Assembly (NCBI GenBank): GCA_039822005.1
Contig: JBCBMZ010000009.1
Coordinates: forward strand, 62,001-126,000
Origin: JBCBDX01 sp039822005
GTDB taxonomy: Bacteria; Pseudomonadota; Alphaproteobacteria; Rhizobiales; Rhizobiaceae
Direction of reading: 5' to 3'
DNA length: 64,000 nucleotides
Shown here piece by piece: positions 17,600 through 25,537 of the stretch (the stretch's first letter is position 1; the number at the start of each line of letters is the position of its first letter). The notes beneath the pieces are model-generated. The model made no database searches. It worked only from the letters and a program-made list of their open reading frames with translations, and was not told the DNA's origin. A program made the position numbers and the translations under genes.

Positions 17600-17811
17600 T
17601 ATCCGTGCCGATGTAGCCATTCTTCAACGGCGTCCTGCATGGTTCTGCCGGTATTTTCTTTCATCCACGCCATAAAGGGTCGGTCGAACTTGAAATGATC
17701 GCCGATCTGCTCTTTGAAGAACCGCCGTACCATTTGCGTATTTTTATAGTGCTCGTCGATCACTGTATCGAGTTCAACCAATTCGCAATGCCATTCGCGT
17801 TTAGTGGTCAT
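17599..17811 (-). CDS. DUF6434-like small protein in the urease operon
   Basis: This 70-residue protein has the core MVRRFFKEQIGDHFKFDRPFMAWMKENTG, which resembles DUF6434 proteins. They often sit in alphaproteobacterial urease operons. Its ATG at 17811 lies inside the end of ureE, and its stop overlaps the ureF start, so it is translated as part of the ureE-ureF-ureG unit. It carries several histidines and aromatic residues but no metal motif I can defend. A supporting role in urease maturation is an inference from the coupling. Confidence 0.75.
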   Translation of the reverse strand: MTTKREWHCELVELDTVIDEHYKNTQMVRRFFKEQIGDHFKFDRPFMAWMKENTGRTMQDAVEEWLHRHG

Positions 17812-18256
17812 GGTGGCGATGATCTCCGTAAGCGCCGCCTTCCGGGTCAAAGGGCGCCTCAATCTCGGTGATGGTCGCGCCAAGGCCTTGGAGCATGTCG
17901 CGGATCACATGATCACGGCGGATGAGGACGCGGCCCGGTTCGATTTGCGCGGCCAGATGCCGGTTGCCGATCTGCCAGGCGAGCGCCAGCAGGTGTCTGT
18001 TGTCGCGCCCGCGCACTTCCATCAGTTCCTCGGGTTCCGCGCGCACTTCGATCACTCGACCATCGGACAGGATCAACCCTTCGCCATGACGCAAGAGCCG
18101 TGCTTCGGGCAGGTCAAGGAGAAATTCGATCCCATGGTCGCTTGCCAGCTTCATGCGGCGGCGATGCCGGGCCAATTCATCAAGTGTGATGGTGTCTGAC
18201 GGGGAATGGACGTGGGCAGTCACGGTGGTGCAAGACAGCGGCGGAGTTATTGGCAT
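17801..18256 (-). CDS. ureE: Urease accessory nickel metallochaperone UreE
   Basis: UreE (151 residues) binds nickel and hands it to the UreG complex. The N-terminal domain has the pattern RRRMKLASDHGIEFLLDL and RLLRHGEGLILSDG. The C-terminal metal-binding domain contains YAWQIGNRH-like LAWQIGNRHLAAQI. A short histidine tail (GDHRHHDH) ends the protein. This is much less histidine-rich than the tails of enteric UreE. The start region overlaps the end of the extensin-like gene by ten bases. Confidence 0.94.
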   Translation of the reverse strand: MPITPPLSCTTVTAHVHSPSDTITLDELARHRRRMKLASDHGIEFLLDLPEARLLRHGEGLILSDGRVIEVRAEPEELMEVRGRDNRHLLALAWQIGNRHLAAQIEPGRVLIRRDHVIRDMLQGLGATITEIEAPFDPEGGAYGDHRHHDH

Positions 18257-18960
18257 AACCGATAACCGCCTCTTCGCTCTGCGATGTCAAGATGGATGTG
18301 GTCTTCATGGAAGCCATCGGAACCGGGCCCCAAAACGGTGGTGAATTGCAGGCAAGCACCGGCGCGCACCGTCTTTTGAAAGGCTTCCTCGATCCTGCCT
18401 GTCCGTTCGCGTGGCTCGATGCTGATCGGGTCACGACCTTCAAACTCGAAGGTGCGGATATCGATGGCGTTGCCGATGGCATGTTCCGATAATTTACCGT
18501 CGGGCTGGTTGTTGCGACGGCGGCAAACATAGGTGGAGGCATGCCGCAGCGATTTGAGTTTTACCGGCGTTTTGTCGCTTGAAAGGCTTTTGGTGGCGGG
18601 GATCACGGTCTGATTGACCCAAGTGGCGAGCGCCAATGCCGTCGCGCAGCGCATCTGTGTGTCAGGCGTGATCGAAACGCCCGGGACGATCTCATCCACA
18701 TCAATGGGTTTGGCGACGCCGCAACCGGGATCGTCGGAGGTGACGGGTTCAAGCTCGGTGAATGTAGCGCCAAGGTTCTTCAGGTCAGCGCTGCATCGGG
18801 TGTAGGCTGCCTGGTCGAAGGATGGTGCAGGCGGTTCCACGGCTCGTTCAGGCCGCGGCTGCGGTGGTTCTGATGGGGTGATGGGTTCTGATGCTGCGGC
18901 GGGAACTGTGATGGCTGCTACCATTGCGAACTTGAGGAGCGTACTTGTTGGCCTTATCAT
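18247..18960 (-). CDS. Extensin-like C-terminal domain protein, exported
   Basis: This is a secreted protein of 237 residues with an N-terminal signal sequence (start ATG at 18960, hydrophobic stretch ending AAASEP) and a proline-rich linker. The rest is an extensin-like C-terminal domain (DUF882/peptidase M15-like). Recognisable pieces are YVCRRRNNQPDGKLSEHAIGNAIDI and a final FHEDHIHLDIAERRGG, with the H-x-D and HxH zinc pattern of M15-type peptidases. A role in the envelope or in peptidoglycan trimming is likely. It overlaps ureE and appears to have joined the urease transcription unit, but its link with urease is not obvious. Confidence 0.82.
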   Translation of the reverse strand: MIRPTSTLLKFAMVAAITVPAAASEPITPSEPPQPRPERAVEPPAPSFDQAAYTRCSADLKNLGATFTELEPVTSDDPGCGVAKPIDVDEIVPGVSITPDTQMRCATALALATWVNQTVIPATKSLSSDKTPVKLKSLRHASTYVCRRRNNQPDGKLSEHAIGNAIDIRTFEFEGRDPISIEPRERTGRIEEAFQKTVRAGACLQFTTVLGPGSDGFHEDHIHLDIAERRGGYRLCQ

Positions 18961-19117
18961 GTGTCTTAGTCGATCTGTTCGAAGCACTCTTTGAGCGCTC
19001 TGCTGAAATCGGGGTTATGGCCGTGGCGATGCTCCTATAGCGGTGAGGATGAAATTTCAGGGGCGCCAACAATAACTATTGCTGCTTTGCTTTTGCAGCA
19101 GCGTTGGAGCTACTGGT

Positions 19118-19843
19118 TTAAATCAACGGGCCTGTACCTGTTGCACCGCGACGTGCCTCGCGTCCCTGTTCCTCAACCACCTCCCGCCACATGTCGTAGG
19201 TGGAGACGACCATAAATTCGAGTTCTTCGCGCGAGTAGAGATTGACGCCTTCGTCATTGTGGAGCCTTACGGGCCGGCGGCCTCCCGATGGATCGCCAAA
19301 CTGAGCAATGGTCAACCGAACCTCGGCAAAGTCTTCGTCTGCTGCCCGGATGCGCTCGTGCATCATCGAAAAGGCGAAACGGCGACCTTCCGCAGTCAGG
19401 CCGCGCGACCGGCGGGGCTCGATGAAAAGCGCGCTGGCTTGTTCGTCGATAGCAAGGATCATCGGCAACCAAAATGTCACCTTACGGCCCAGGCCCATCG
19501 AAAGCGGGAAGAACTCGTGCTTGCGACCGTACACCCTGCCCGAAGTGGCGAAGTCATGAAGGCCAAGGCCAACGCGTCGGTTGTAAGCGAATTCTTCATC
19601 TGACTTAGACCTCTTCCGCAACTCCGCGTCGATAACAGACCAAGGCGTTTGTTCGGCGATGCCAAAGTCCAAATCGGGCTGGATGTTGAATAGATCGGAA
19701 AAACACGACCGAACGGGCTTGTAAGAGAACGGCGAGAACCCGCCCTTCATCTGCTCCAAGCTCTTGCGCTTAATGTCGTCGGGCTGAGGCGCAATGCGTG
19801 CTAGGTCAATGTCAGGCAACATCTTCAAGTGGTTTGTCGTCAC
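19118..19843 (-). CDS. Hypothetical protein paired with the Panacea-domain gene (candidate toxin)
   Basis: I do not recognise a family for this 241-residue protein. It is soluble, with no signal peptide or membrane segment. A central stretch reads FFPLSMGLGRKVTFWLPMILAID, and the C-terminal part is acidic (SREELEFMVVSTYDMWREVVEEQ). Its start overlaps the end of the upstream Panacea-domain gene by 32 bases. In Panacea (DUF4065) systems the partner of the antitoxin is variable and often unrelated to known toxins. That makes this the candidate toxin, by position only. The pair sits between ureC and the extensin gene. Confidence 0.65.
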   Translation of the reverse strand: MTTNHLKMLPDIDLARIAPQPDDIKRKSLEQMKGGFSPFSYKPVRSCFSDLFNIQPDLDFGIAEQTPWSVIDAELRKRSKSDEEFAYNRRVGLGLHDFATSGRVYGRKHEFFPLSMGLGRKVTFWLPMILAIDEQASALFIEPRRSRGLTAEGRRFAFSMMHERIRAADEDFAEVRLTIAQFGDPSGGRRPVRLHNDEGVNLYSREELEFMVVSTYDMWREVVEEQGREARRGATGTGPLI

Positions 19844-20369
19844 TGGGCGGTTCTCCTGCGCGAGGCGTAACGTCTAGGGACACCTTGTGGTGTTGGAATC
19901 GGTCTCGAATCTCATTATCCGGTATCCGCATTCCAAAAGCAACATCTGTTCTCGCTTTGTCCACTACCGCAGCCCAAGGAGAGCCCTTTGCGTGCGACAG
20001 GTCAACCAACTGCCCTGGTGACATGCGGCCAAGACGTCGAACGACATCACTGACCAAGTCAATGACGGCCATGTCGTCTGGCAGCGTCAGTTCCTTCGTC
20101 CGCCCTGTCAAAGGGTCTTGCTTAACTGCCCGAACGGCAATTGGTTCTGCACCGTTCTTTTTAAACGCTCGATAGACAGCCGGATGCACTGGACCATACT
20201 GCCATGCCTCGAAGTAACCTGAAACAAGCGGACCCTTGCCACGCTTCATGTGGATTCCGTGCGCGAAGTATAGTAGCTTCTGAAGGGCGAGGTTGGTGAT
20301 CTTGATGCCGCGTCGATCCGCCTCGTCTAGCATAAGGTTCGCTATTGCCCTCGGATCGTATGCGTTCAT
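19812..20369 (-). CDS. Panacea-domain (DUF4065, SocA/GepA-like) protein, likely antitoxin
   Basis: This is a 185-residue protein with a DUF4065/Panacea domain in the first 120 residues. The diagnostic pattern LALQKLLYFAHGIHM, then FEAWQYGPVHPAVYRAFK, is very clear. Panacea proteins include SocA, the proteolytic adaptor/antitoxin of Caulobacter, and act as chaperone-like antitoxins for many kinds of toxin in the PanTA arrangement. A proline- and aspartate-rich tail follows. It is the first gene of a two-gene unit overlapping its partner. The module stands inside the urease locus, which suggests lateral acquisition. Confidence 0.85.
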   Translation of the reverse strand: MNAYDPRAIANLMLDEADRRGIKITNLALQKLLYFAHGIHMKRGKGPLVSGYFEAWQYGPVHPAVYRAFKKNGAEPIAVRAVKQDPLTGRTKELTLPDDMAVIDLVSDVVRRLGRMSPGQLVDLSHAKGSPWAAVVDKARTDVAFGMRIPDNEIRDRFQHHKVSLDVTPRAGEPPSDDKPLEDVA

Positions 20370-20464
20370 GGTATCATTCTCTTTATCCCGTTGACACTTA
20401 GTTTTGCAGTTAGAAAGATCCCTAAAGTTGTCGAAAAGAGGGAACTTGGCACGCGATTCTTCTA

Positions 20465-22219
20465 CTAGAACAAAAAATACCGTTGCGCCATGGGCACCAC
20501 CGTCGCTGGCTCACACGTCAAGAGTTCACCGTCTGCGCGGACTTCATAGGTTTCGGGGTCGACTTCCACATTCGGGGTCGCGTCGTTGTGGATCAAGTCC
20601 TTTTTGCCGATCTGCCTCGTGTTATCGACGGCGAGCAACTGCTTGTCGACTTCCAGTCGGTGCGCCAGACCATCCTCGATGGCGGCTTTTGATACGAACG
20701 TCACTGCGCTGTTGGTGACGGCCTTGCCATAGGCACCGAACATGTAACGATAGTGCACCGGCTGGGGTGTCGGGATGGAGGCGTTCGGGTCGCCCATCGG
20801 CGCTGCGACGATGGACCCGCCGATCAGCACCATGGCCGGTTTGACGCCGAAAAAGGCGGTGTCCCACAGGCAGAGATCGGCGCGTTTGCCCACCTCAATG
20901 GAGCCGATTTCATGGCTGATGCCATGGGCGATGGCCGGGTTAATCGTGTATTTGGCGATGTAGCGTTTGACGCGCATATTGTCATTGTCGCCGGTCTCTT
21001 GCGGGAGCGCGCCGCGTTGGCGCTTCATCTTGTCGGCGGTCTGCCAGGTACGGATGATGACTTCGCCGACGCGGCCCATGGCTTGGCTATCCGAGGCGAT
21101 GATCGAAAACGCGCCCATATCGTGCAAAATATCTTCGGCGGCGATGGTTTCTTTCCTGATTCTGGATTCGGCGAATGCGACATCCTCTGGGATATTCGAA
21201 TCCAGATGGTGGCAGACCATGAGCATATCGAGATGCTCTTCCAACGTGTTGACCGTGTACGGACGCGTCGGGTTGGTAGAGGAGGGCAGAACGTTTTCTT
21301 GCCCGCAAATCTTAATGATGTCCGGCGCGTGGCCGCCGCCTGCGCCTTCGGTGTGGAAGGCGTGAATGGTGCGGCCGTTCATGGCTTCCACTGTGCGCTC
21401 CACAAAGCCGCTTTCGTTGAGCGTATCGGTGTGGATCATCACCTGTACGTCCATCTCGTCAGCGACTGACAGGCAGCAATCGATGGCCCCCGGCGTGGTG
21501 CCCCAATCCTCGTGCAGTTTCAAAGCGCAAGCACCGCCGAGCACTTGTTCGTGCAGCGCGGCGGGCAGAGAGGCATTACCCTTGCCTGCAAAGGCGAGGT
21601 TCATCGGAAAGGCATCGGCGGACTGGATCATGCGGCCAATGTGCCACGGGCCTGGTGTGCAGGTGGTCGCCAGTGTACCGTGCGCGGGGCCCGTGCCGCC
21701 ACCCAACATGGTGGTCAGGCCGCTCATCAACGCGTCTTCAATCTGCTGCGGGCAAATGTAGTGAATGTGGCTGTCAAAGCCGCCTGCGGTGAGGATTTTG
21801 CCTTCGCCAGCGATGGCCTCGGTGCCCGGGCCGACAATGATGTTGACACCCGGTTGTGTGTCCGGGTTGCCGGCCTTGCCGATGGCTTCAATGCGGCCGT
21901 TTTTCAGGCCCACATCAGCTTTGTAAATCCCGGAATGGTCGACGATGAGCGCGTTGGTGATGACGGTGTCCACTGCACCATCGGCGCGCGTGACCTGGCT
22001 TTGTCCCATGCCATCGCGGATCACCTTGCCGCCACCGAATTTGACCTCTTCGCCATACAGCGCCGCATTGTTGCCGGAACCGTTGCCCCCGCCCGCGAGA
22101 CCGGCGGTCATGTCATTTTCGACCTCGATAAACAGCTCGGTGTCAGCAAGGCGCACCTTGTCGCCGGTGGTGGGGCCGAACATGTCGGCATAGGCGGCGC
22201 GGGAGATCGTGGCTGGCAT
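20465..22219 (-). CDS. ureC: Urease alpha subunit UreC
   Basis: UreC (584 residues) is the catalytic subunit of nickel urease, which hydrolyses urea to ammonia and carbamate. Active-site features are all present: the metal histidines in GFDSHIHYICPQ, the carbamylated lysine and histidine in CALKLHEDWGTTPG, QVMIHTDTLNESG, FHTEGAGGGHAPD, the flap cysteine/histidine in MVCHHLDSNIPED, and the metal aspartate in IIASDSQAMGRVG. The protein seems functional. The first 70 bases belong to an 82-bp sequence that is repeated further upstream, so its ribosome binding site (GGATAA) is the duplicated copy. The DUF1963 gene now separates it from ureB. Confidence 0.97.
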   Translation of the reverse strand: MPATISRAAYADMFGPTTGDKVRLADTELFIEVENDMTAGLAGGGNGSGNNAALYGEEVKFGGGKVIRDGMGQSQVTRADGAVDTVITNALIVDHSGIYKADVGLKNGRIEAIGKAGNPDTQPGVNIIVGPGTEAIAGEGKILTAGGFDSHIHYICPQQIEDALMSGLTTMLGGGTGPAHGTLATTCTPGPWHIGRMIQSADAFPMNLAFAGKGNASLPAALHEQVLGGACALKLHEDWGTTPGAIDCCLSVADEMDVQVMIHTDTLNESGFVERTVEAMNGRTIHAFHTEGAGGGHAPDIIKICGQENVLPSSTNPTRPYTVNTLEEHLDMLMVCHHLDSNIPEDVAFAESRIRKETIAAEDILHDMGAFSIIASDSQAMGRVGEVIIRTWQTADKMKRQRGALPQETGDNDNMRVKRYIAKYTINPAIAHGISHEIGSIEVGKRADLCLWDTAFFGVKPAMVLIGGSIVAAPMGDPNASIPTPQPVHYRYMFGAYGKAVTNSAVTFVSKAAIEDGLAHRLEVDKQLLAVDNTRQIGKKDLIHNDATPNVEVDPETYEVRADGELLTCEPATVVPMAQRYFLF

Positions 22220-22230
22220 GGTGTTTATCC
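22149..22230. repeat. 82-bp direct repeat, downstream copy (true ureC start)
   Basis: This segment covers the ribosome binding site, ATG and first 24 codons of ureC. It matches 23183-23264 at an offset of 1034 bp with only three mismatches. Together the two copies bracket the DUF1963 gene, marking the borders of an insertion or segmental duplication. Confidence 0.92.
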
Positions 22231-22295
22231 TCTCTCAGGCGATTCGGTTAGTTGGCAGGCAGTGGACAGCGAAGGACCAGGCTTTTGGGTCGGAC

Positions 22296-23141
22296 TTAAC
22301 CACCGGCGACTGTTCCAAAGGCTTTGTTAAATTTTCGAGCGCGTAGGTTTTTCTCACTTATCCAGAACTGCGCCATACCAACGTCTGCCCAGATCCATTC
22401 TATACGATGGTCGCTATCCAGTTGCAGTAGAAGCACCTCATCTGCCCCATCCTCGTTCGCTTCGTTGCTGTACCCCAGCATCGCGTGATTCAATAAGCGT
22501 TCCCCGCTTGGGTCGTTATTGTCGACCAGTGAATATCCTGCGGCTTTCATCGAGCTTTCGATGAGTTCGTCACTCCGTTGCGAAAATGCCTCTGAATCTT
22601 TGTAGAATCGAAAAACGCGATCTCCAACCGGATAGCTAACGCTCTGAACCGGGTCGACAAATAAACGGGGAAAAACGGAATGGGGAGGCTTGTCCCCGAA
22701 GCGCCAATCGCCTTCCCATTTCGGCTCGCAATAATAGTAGTTAGAACCATCATGTACTGGCGGTAGATTAGTAGGCGCTGTTCGATCCTCGGTAGACGGT
22801 GCCCGATCAGTATATAAAACACGTGAGGTACCGGCAGGCTTAAATGACCAGCGACCTGGCGGATCCCAGATTTGTTCTTCATCAACTTTGCCGAAGAAGA
22901 ACAACGTACCAGTTTCGGGAAGTGGGTTTTGTGGAAATTTTGGTAGCTGACTGCAGTCTATTTGCGCTAAAAAATGGAGTGGTGTTCCTTCCGGTGCTTT
23001 CGGCCACTCTTGATCTGGATGGAGTTGCGGTAGGCCACCGAGAAAACTCGTCCCAGTTGAATTTTGCGCTTCTACGAGCCGAATACAAGATGCCTCCAGT
23101 TCCTTGATTGCTGCGTCTATTTCAATATCCGAAGCTGCCAC
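22296..23141 (-). CDS. DUF1963 (YwqG-like) protein inserted in the urease operon
   Basis: This is a 281-residue soluble protein with the DUF1963 pattern: LGGLPQLHPDQEWPKAPEGTPLHFLAQIDC near the front, then LFFFGK. The later LNHAMLGYSNEANEDG and WIWADVGMAQFWISEKNL fit the family's closing region. The molecular function of DUF1963 is not established. I choose a GTG start at 23141 preceded by AAAGGAT. The frame extends to 23225 but that part reads through the duplicated ureC start out of frame. The gene is framed by the 82-bp repeats and differs from its neighbours in being unrelated to urease. Confidence 0.8.
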   Translation of the reverse strand: MAASDIEIDAAIKELEASCIRLVEAQNSTGTSFLGGLPQLHPDQEWPKAPEGTPLHFLAQIDCSQLPKFPQNPLPETGTLFFFGKVDEEQIWDPPGRWSFKPAGTSRVLYTDRAPSTEDRTAPTNLPPVHDGSNYYYCEPKWEGDWRFGDKPPHSVFPRLFVDPVQSVSYPVGDRVFRFYKDSEAFSQRSDELIESSMKAAGYSLVDNNDPSGERLLNHAMLGYSNEANEDGADEVLLLQLDSDHRIEWIWADVGMAQFWISEKNLRARKFNKAFGTVAGG

Positions 23142-23145
23142 TTTC

Positions 23146-23253
23146 TTATCCTTTGCGGACGAAGCACTTAGCTTGGACCGTGAGGCGCACCTTGTCGCCG
23201 GTAGTAGGGCCGAACATGTCGGCATAGGAGGCGCGGGAGATCGTGGCTGGCAT
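23146..23253 (-). pseudogene. ureC: ureC 5' remnant (35 codons)
   Basis: A second ureC start survives here. It encodes MPATISRASYADMFGPTTGD and a few more UreC residues before diverging and reaching a TAA at 23146-23148. It lies at the ancestral position directly after the DUF1311 gene, whose TAA stop lies inside the ureC ribosome binding site. The remnant may still be translated as a 35-residue peptide and could feed ribosomes to the DUF1963 start seven bases downstream of its stop region. Confidence 0.8.
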
Positions 23254-23264
23254 GGTGTTTATCC
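23183..23264. repeat. 82-bp direct repeat, upstream copy (ureC start remnant)
   Basis: This copy matches 22149-22230 with three mismatches. It includes the last two codons and stop of the DUF1311 gene, so this is the original junction. The repeat ends where the two upstream flanks become different coding sequence (GAGAGA versus GAAGAA). Confidence 0.92.
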
Positions 23265-23666
23265 TTCTTCGAGGAGGAGCAGTAATTCTTCATTGCGATT
23301 ACGGGTCATGGCGGCTTTGCAGGAATAGATGAGGAGCGGCTGCAGCGAGCCGCCCGCGACCTTCATGCCTTCATTTTCGCAATGGCCATCACGATAGTCG
23401 ATCCAGGCGCGTTGTGCTTTCAAGAGGTCGGCTTCTGCATTGGCGATTTCCGGGCGCCATTCGCGCACCTGCTCGTCGGTTGCTTTGGCCCAGCGCTTTA
23501 CTTCCGGCCAAAGGGCATTGAGCGCGCGGTCTGCGGTTTGCCAGTCCTGATAAGCGCAATAGTTCATGCCCTGCTGGGGCAAGTTGCCCGCGTCGCTGCA
23601 ATCCCAATCTTGCGCAACGGCAAATGTCGGGATGCTCACCAACAATGCGGTCAGCAAACGCCTCAT
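23259..23666 (-). CDS. LprI-like DUF1311 protein, periplasmic
   Basis: This is a 135-residue exported protein. A signal peptide covers residues 1-18 (LLTALLVSIPTFAVAQ). The mature part has four cysteines and the DUF1311/LprI hallmark QRAWIDYRDGHCENEG. LprI of Mycobacterium inhibits lysozyme, but most members are uncharacterised. The gene is placed between ureB and ureC, overlapping the ureB end by four bases, an arrangement also familiar from rhizobial urease operons. It is likely co-transcribed with urease; a direct role is unproven. Confidence 0.85.
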   Translation of the reverse strand: MRRLLTALLVSIPTFAVAQDWDCSDAGNLPQQGMNYCAYQDWQTADRALNALWPEVKRWAKATDEQVREWRPEIANAEADLLKAQRAWIDYRDGHCENEGMKVAGGSLQPLLIYSCKAAMTRNRNEELLLLLEEG

Positions 23667-23968
23667 AACGCACCCATGACCTTTTGGTTGAAGCCGTAGA
23701 TCTCGCGCTTGCCGCTCATCGGGACGAGTGTAACATCGCGTTCCTGGCCTGGCTCAAAACGCACCGCTGTGCCAGCGGCAATATCCAGGCGCATGCCTTT
23801 GGTTGCCTCGCGGTCAAAGTCGAGTGCCGCATTGGTTTCGTAAAAATGATAGTGCGAGCCCACTTGCACCGGGCGGTCGCCGGTGTTGGCTACTTTGAGC
23901 GTGAGCACTTCGGCGCCGGCGTTGAGTGTGATGTCGCCTTTGGCGGTGATGACTTCTCCGGGGATCAT
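23663..23968 (-). CDS. ureB: Urease beta subunit UreB
   Basis: UreB (101 residues) is the small structural beta subunit of urease. It starts MIPGEVITAKGDITLNAG and carries the signature VGSHYHFYETNAALDFDR with LDIAAGTAVRFEPGQ. The length is that of separate bacterial UreB proteins. It sits 10 bp after ureA and overlaps the DUF1311 gene by four bases. Confidence 0.97.
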   Translation of the reverse strand: MIPGEVITAKGDITLNAGAEVLTLKVANTGDRPVQVGSHYHFYETNAALDFDREATKGMRLDIAAGTAVRFEPGQERDVTLVPMSGKREIYGFNQKVMGAL

Positions 23969-23978
23969 TGTGTGGCTC

Positions 23979-24281
23979 CTATCTTATCGGCTCATGCACG
24001 GTGACCAGCTTCGTTCCATCGGGGAATGTTGCTTCCACCTGAATGTCATGGATCATTTCCGGCACGCCTTCCATGCACTGGCCACGGGTAATGACATGGG
24101 CGCCGGCCTGCATCAGATCAGCGACGGACCGACCGTCTCGTGCGCCTTCAACGACAAAATCCGTGATAAGTGCAATGGCTTCCGGGTGGTTGAGCTTGAC
24201 CCCACGCTCCAAACGCTTGCGCGCCACGATGGCGGCCATGGCAATGAGGAGCTTGTCTTTCTCGCGCGGTGATAATTGCAT
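23979..24281 (-). CDS. ureA: Urease gamma subunit UreA
   Basis: UreA (100 residues) is the gamma subunit. It is recognised by MQLSPREKDKLLIAMAA at the start, ERGVKLNHPEAIALI and the ending ATFPDGTKLVTVHEPI. It is the first urease gene of this strand. In many relatives ureD precedes ureA, but here the next gene upstream is divergent and unrelated, so the operon promoter should lie in 24282-24391. Confidence 0.97.
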   Translation of the reverse strand: MQLSPREKDKLLIAMAAIVARKRLERGVKLNHPEAIALITDFVVEGARDGRSVADLMQAGAHVITRGQCMEGVPEMIHDIQVEATFPDGTKLVTVHEPIR

Positions 24282-24391
24282 CTCTTCCCCCGTGGTCTTT
24301 TGAACGACATTAGGGCACAGTTTGTCAGGATTGAAGTCATAAGTTTGGGCAGTTTACGCCCGATTTTTCATCGCACCAAAGGACGGGCAAG

Positions 24392-24739
24392 ATGGTCGAT
24401 TTGAACGAGATTTGGGAATTGGAGCGCAAATGCTGGGTTGAAGGCCGCAGCTATTATGAGCGCATCCTCCATGCCGAGGCGGTTTACGCCTTTCCGCCGC
24501 CTATGGGGATATTTGTCGGCAATGATTTTGTATCGTCGATGGGCGAAGCGGGGCCCTGTACCGATGTGGAAATGACTGACCGGCATGCCGCGGTACAGGG
24601 CGATGCGGTGGTGATCGCCTATAAGGGCCGCGGCATAGCAGCCAGTGGCGATCGGGTTTCCCACTGTACGTCGACATGGGTGCAAACGCTGGCGGGCTGG
24701 CAGCTTATAAGCCACCATCAGACGCCGCTGGATGAGTGA
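24392..24739 (+). CDS. NTF2-like (DUF4440) family protein
   Basis: This small protein (115 residues) has the cone-shaped NTF2-like fold pattern: WELERKCWVEGRSYYERIL at the front and a closing GDRVSHCTSTWVQTLAGWQLISHHQTP. Members include small ligand-binding proteins and isomerases; no specific activity can be given. It is a single gene divergent from ureA and convergent with the creatininase gene, whose stop directly follows. Confidence 0.72.
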   Translation: MVDLNEIWELERKCWVEGRSYYERILHAEAVYAFPPPMGIFVGNDFVSSMGEAGPCTDVEMTDRHAAVQGDAVVIAYKGRGIAASGDRVSHCTSTWVQTLAGWQLISHHQTPLDE

Positions 24740-25537
24740 TCAGCCGGTTAGCCATTCCTCCAATTGCATGGCACGCACATCGGCGATGAGCTCAACGAAG
24801 CGTTTTGTTTGATGAGACGCAACTGCGGCGCCTTTTTCTGCCGTTGCCAAATGTGCTTCACCGGCGACACCTTCAGGGTGAATGTCGCCTGCAATCCACG
24901 CATAGGCATGCGGGCTCTGCGGGGCGAGGTGCTTGAAGGATTGGCGCGCGCGCGGTGTTGATGAGGCAAAATTTTGGGCGTGCTCCATCTTTACGGTTTC
25001 CGGCGCAAAGTGCAGCATCAAAGACGTCTCGTAGTCGTCGCCATGGATGCCGTGCGTGCAATTGTCTTGTGAGAACAAACCATCTGGAAAACCGAAGCGG
25101 TTCCAGCTGGTTTTGACCGCAAGCATATGGTGCTTGACGCGCAGATCGCGGGCGACAATGCCCATCAACTCTTCGTTTCCGCCATGAGAATTGACGATGA
25201 TCAGCTTGCGGATGCCGGTCCGTGCCACGCTGTCGCCGATTTGGTTCCACGCATCGATGATGGTGGTGGCGTCCATCGTCAGCGTTCCGGCCACCCGGAT
25301 ATGTTCGTTTGATTTGCCAATGCATTGGATGGGTAGAAACCGCACATCAATTTCGTCCGGCAGTAGGGGGAAAACCGTTTCCAACATGCCTTTCATGATG
25401 GCGTGATCGGTCGATACCGGCAGATGTGGGCCATGTTGTTCGGTCGCCGCAATGGGCAGCACGGCAATAGTTTCGTGCGGGTTGAGATTTTCAAACTCGC
25501 GGGCGGTAAAATCGCCCCACCAAACACGCTTCATCAT
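24740..25537 (-). CDS. Creatininase family amidohydrolase
   Basis: This 265-residue protein belongs to the creatininase fold. Metal-site motifs are PIAATEQHGPHLPVSTDH near residue 30 and VNSHGGNEELMG near residue 115, and a late glutamate-bearing segment lies around DDYETS. Family members hydrolyse cyclic amides or formamides, for example creatinine, FAPy-type deformylation and the inosose lactone. The gene overlaps ridA by four bases, and the pair is divergent from a transporter-amidohydrolase operon. I read it as a ring-opening or deamidating step in that pathway. True creatinine hydrolysis is not shown. Confidence 0.83.
   Translation of the reverse strand: MMKRVWWGDFTAREFENLNPHETIAVLPIAATEQHGPHLPVSTDHAIMKGMLETVFPLLPDEIDVRFLPIQCIGKSNEHIRVAGTLTMDATTIIDAWNQIGDSVARTGIRKLIIVNSHGGNEELMGIVARDLRVKHHMLAVKTSWNRFGFPDGLFSQDNCTHGIHGDDYETSLMLHFAPETVKMEHAQNFASSTPRARQSFKHLAPQSPHAYAWIAGDIHPEGVAGEAHLATAEKGAAVASHQTKRFVELIADVRAMQLEEWLTG

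Noticed and set aside
21512..22330. 272-codon frame on the plus strand over ureC
   Set aside because: It is the antisense frame of ureC with no recognisable protein features; ureC itself has all catalytic motifs.
23142..23225. N-terminal extension of the DUF1963 protein to an ATG at 23225
   Set aside because: It reads the duplicated ureC start in the wrong frame; a GTG at 23141 after AAAGGAT is better supported.
24740..25537. True creatininase acting in creatinine use
   Set aside because: No creatinase or sarcosine oxidase gene is nearby, and the fold family has several other substrates.
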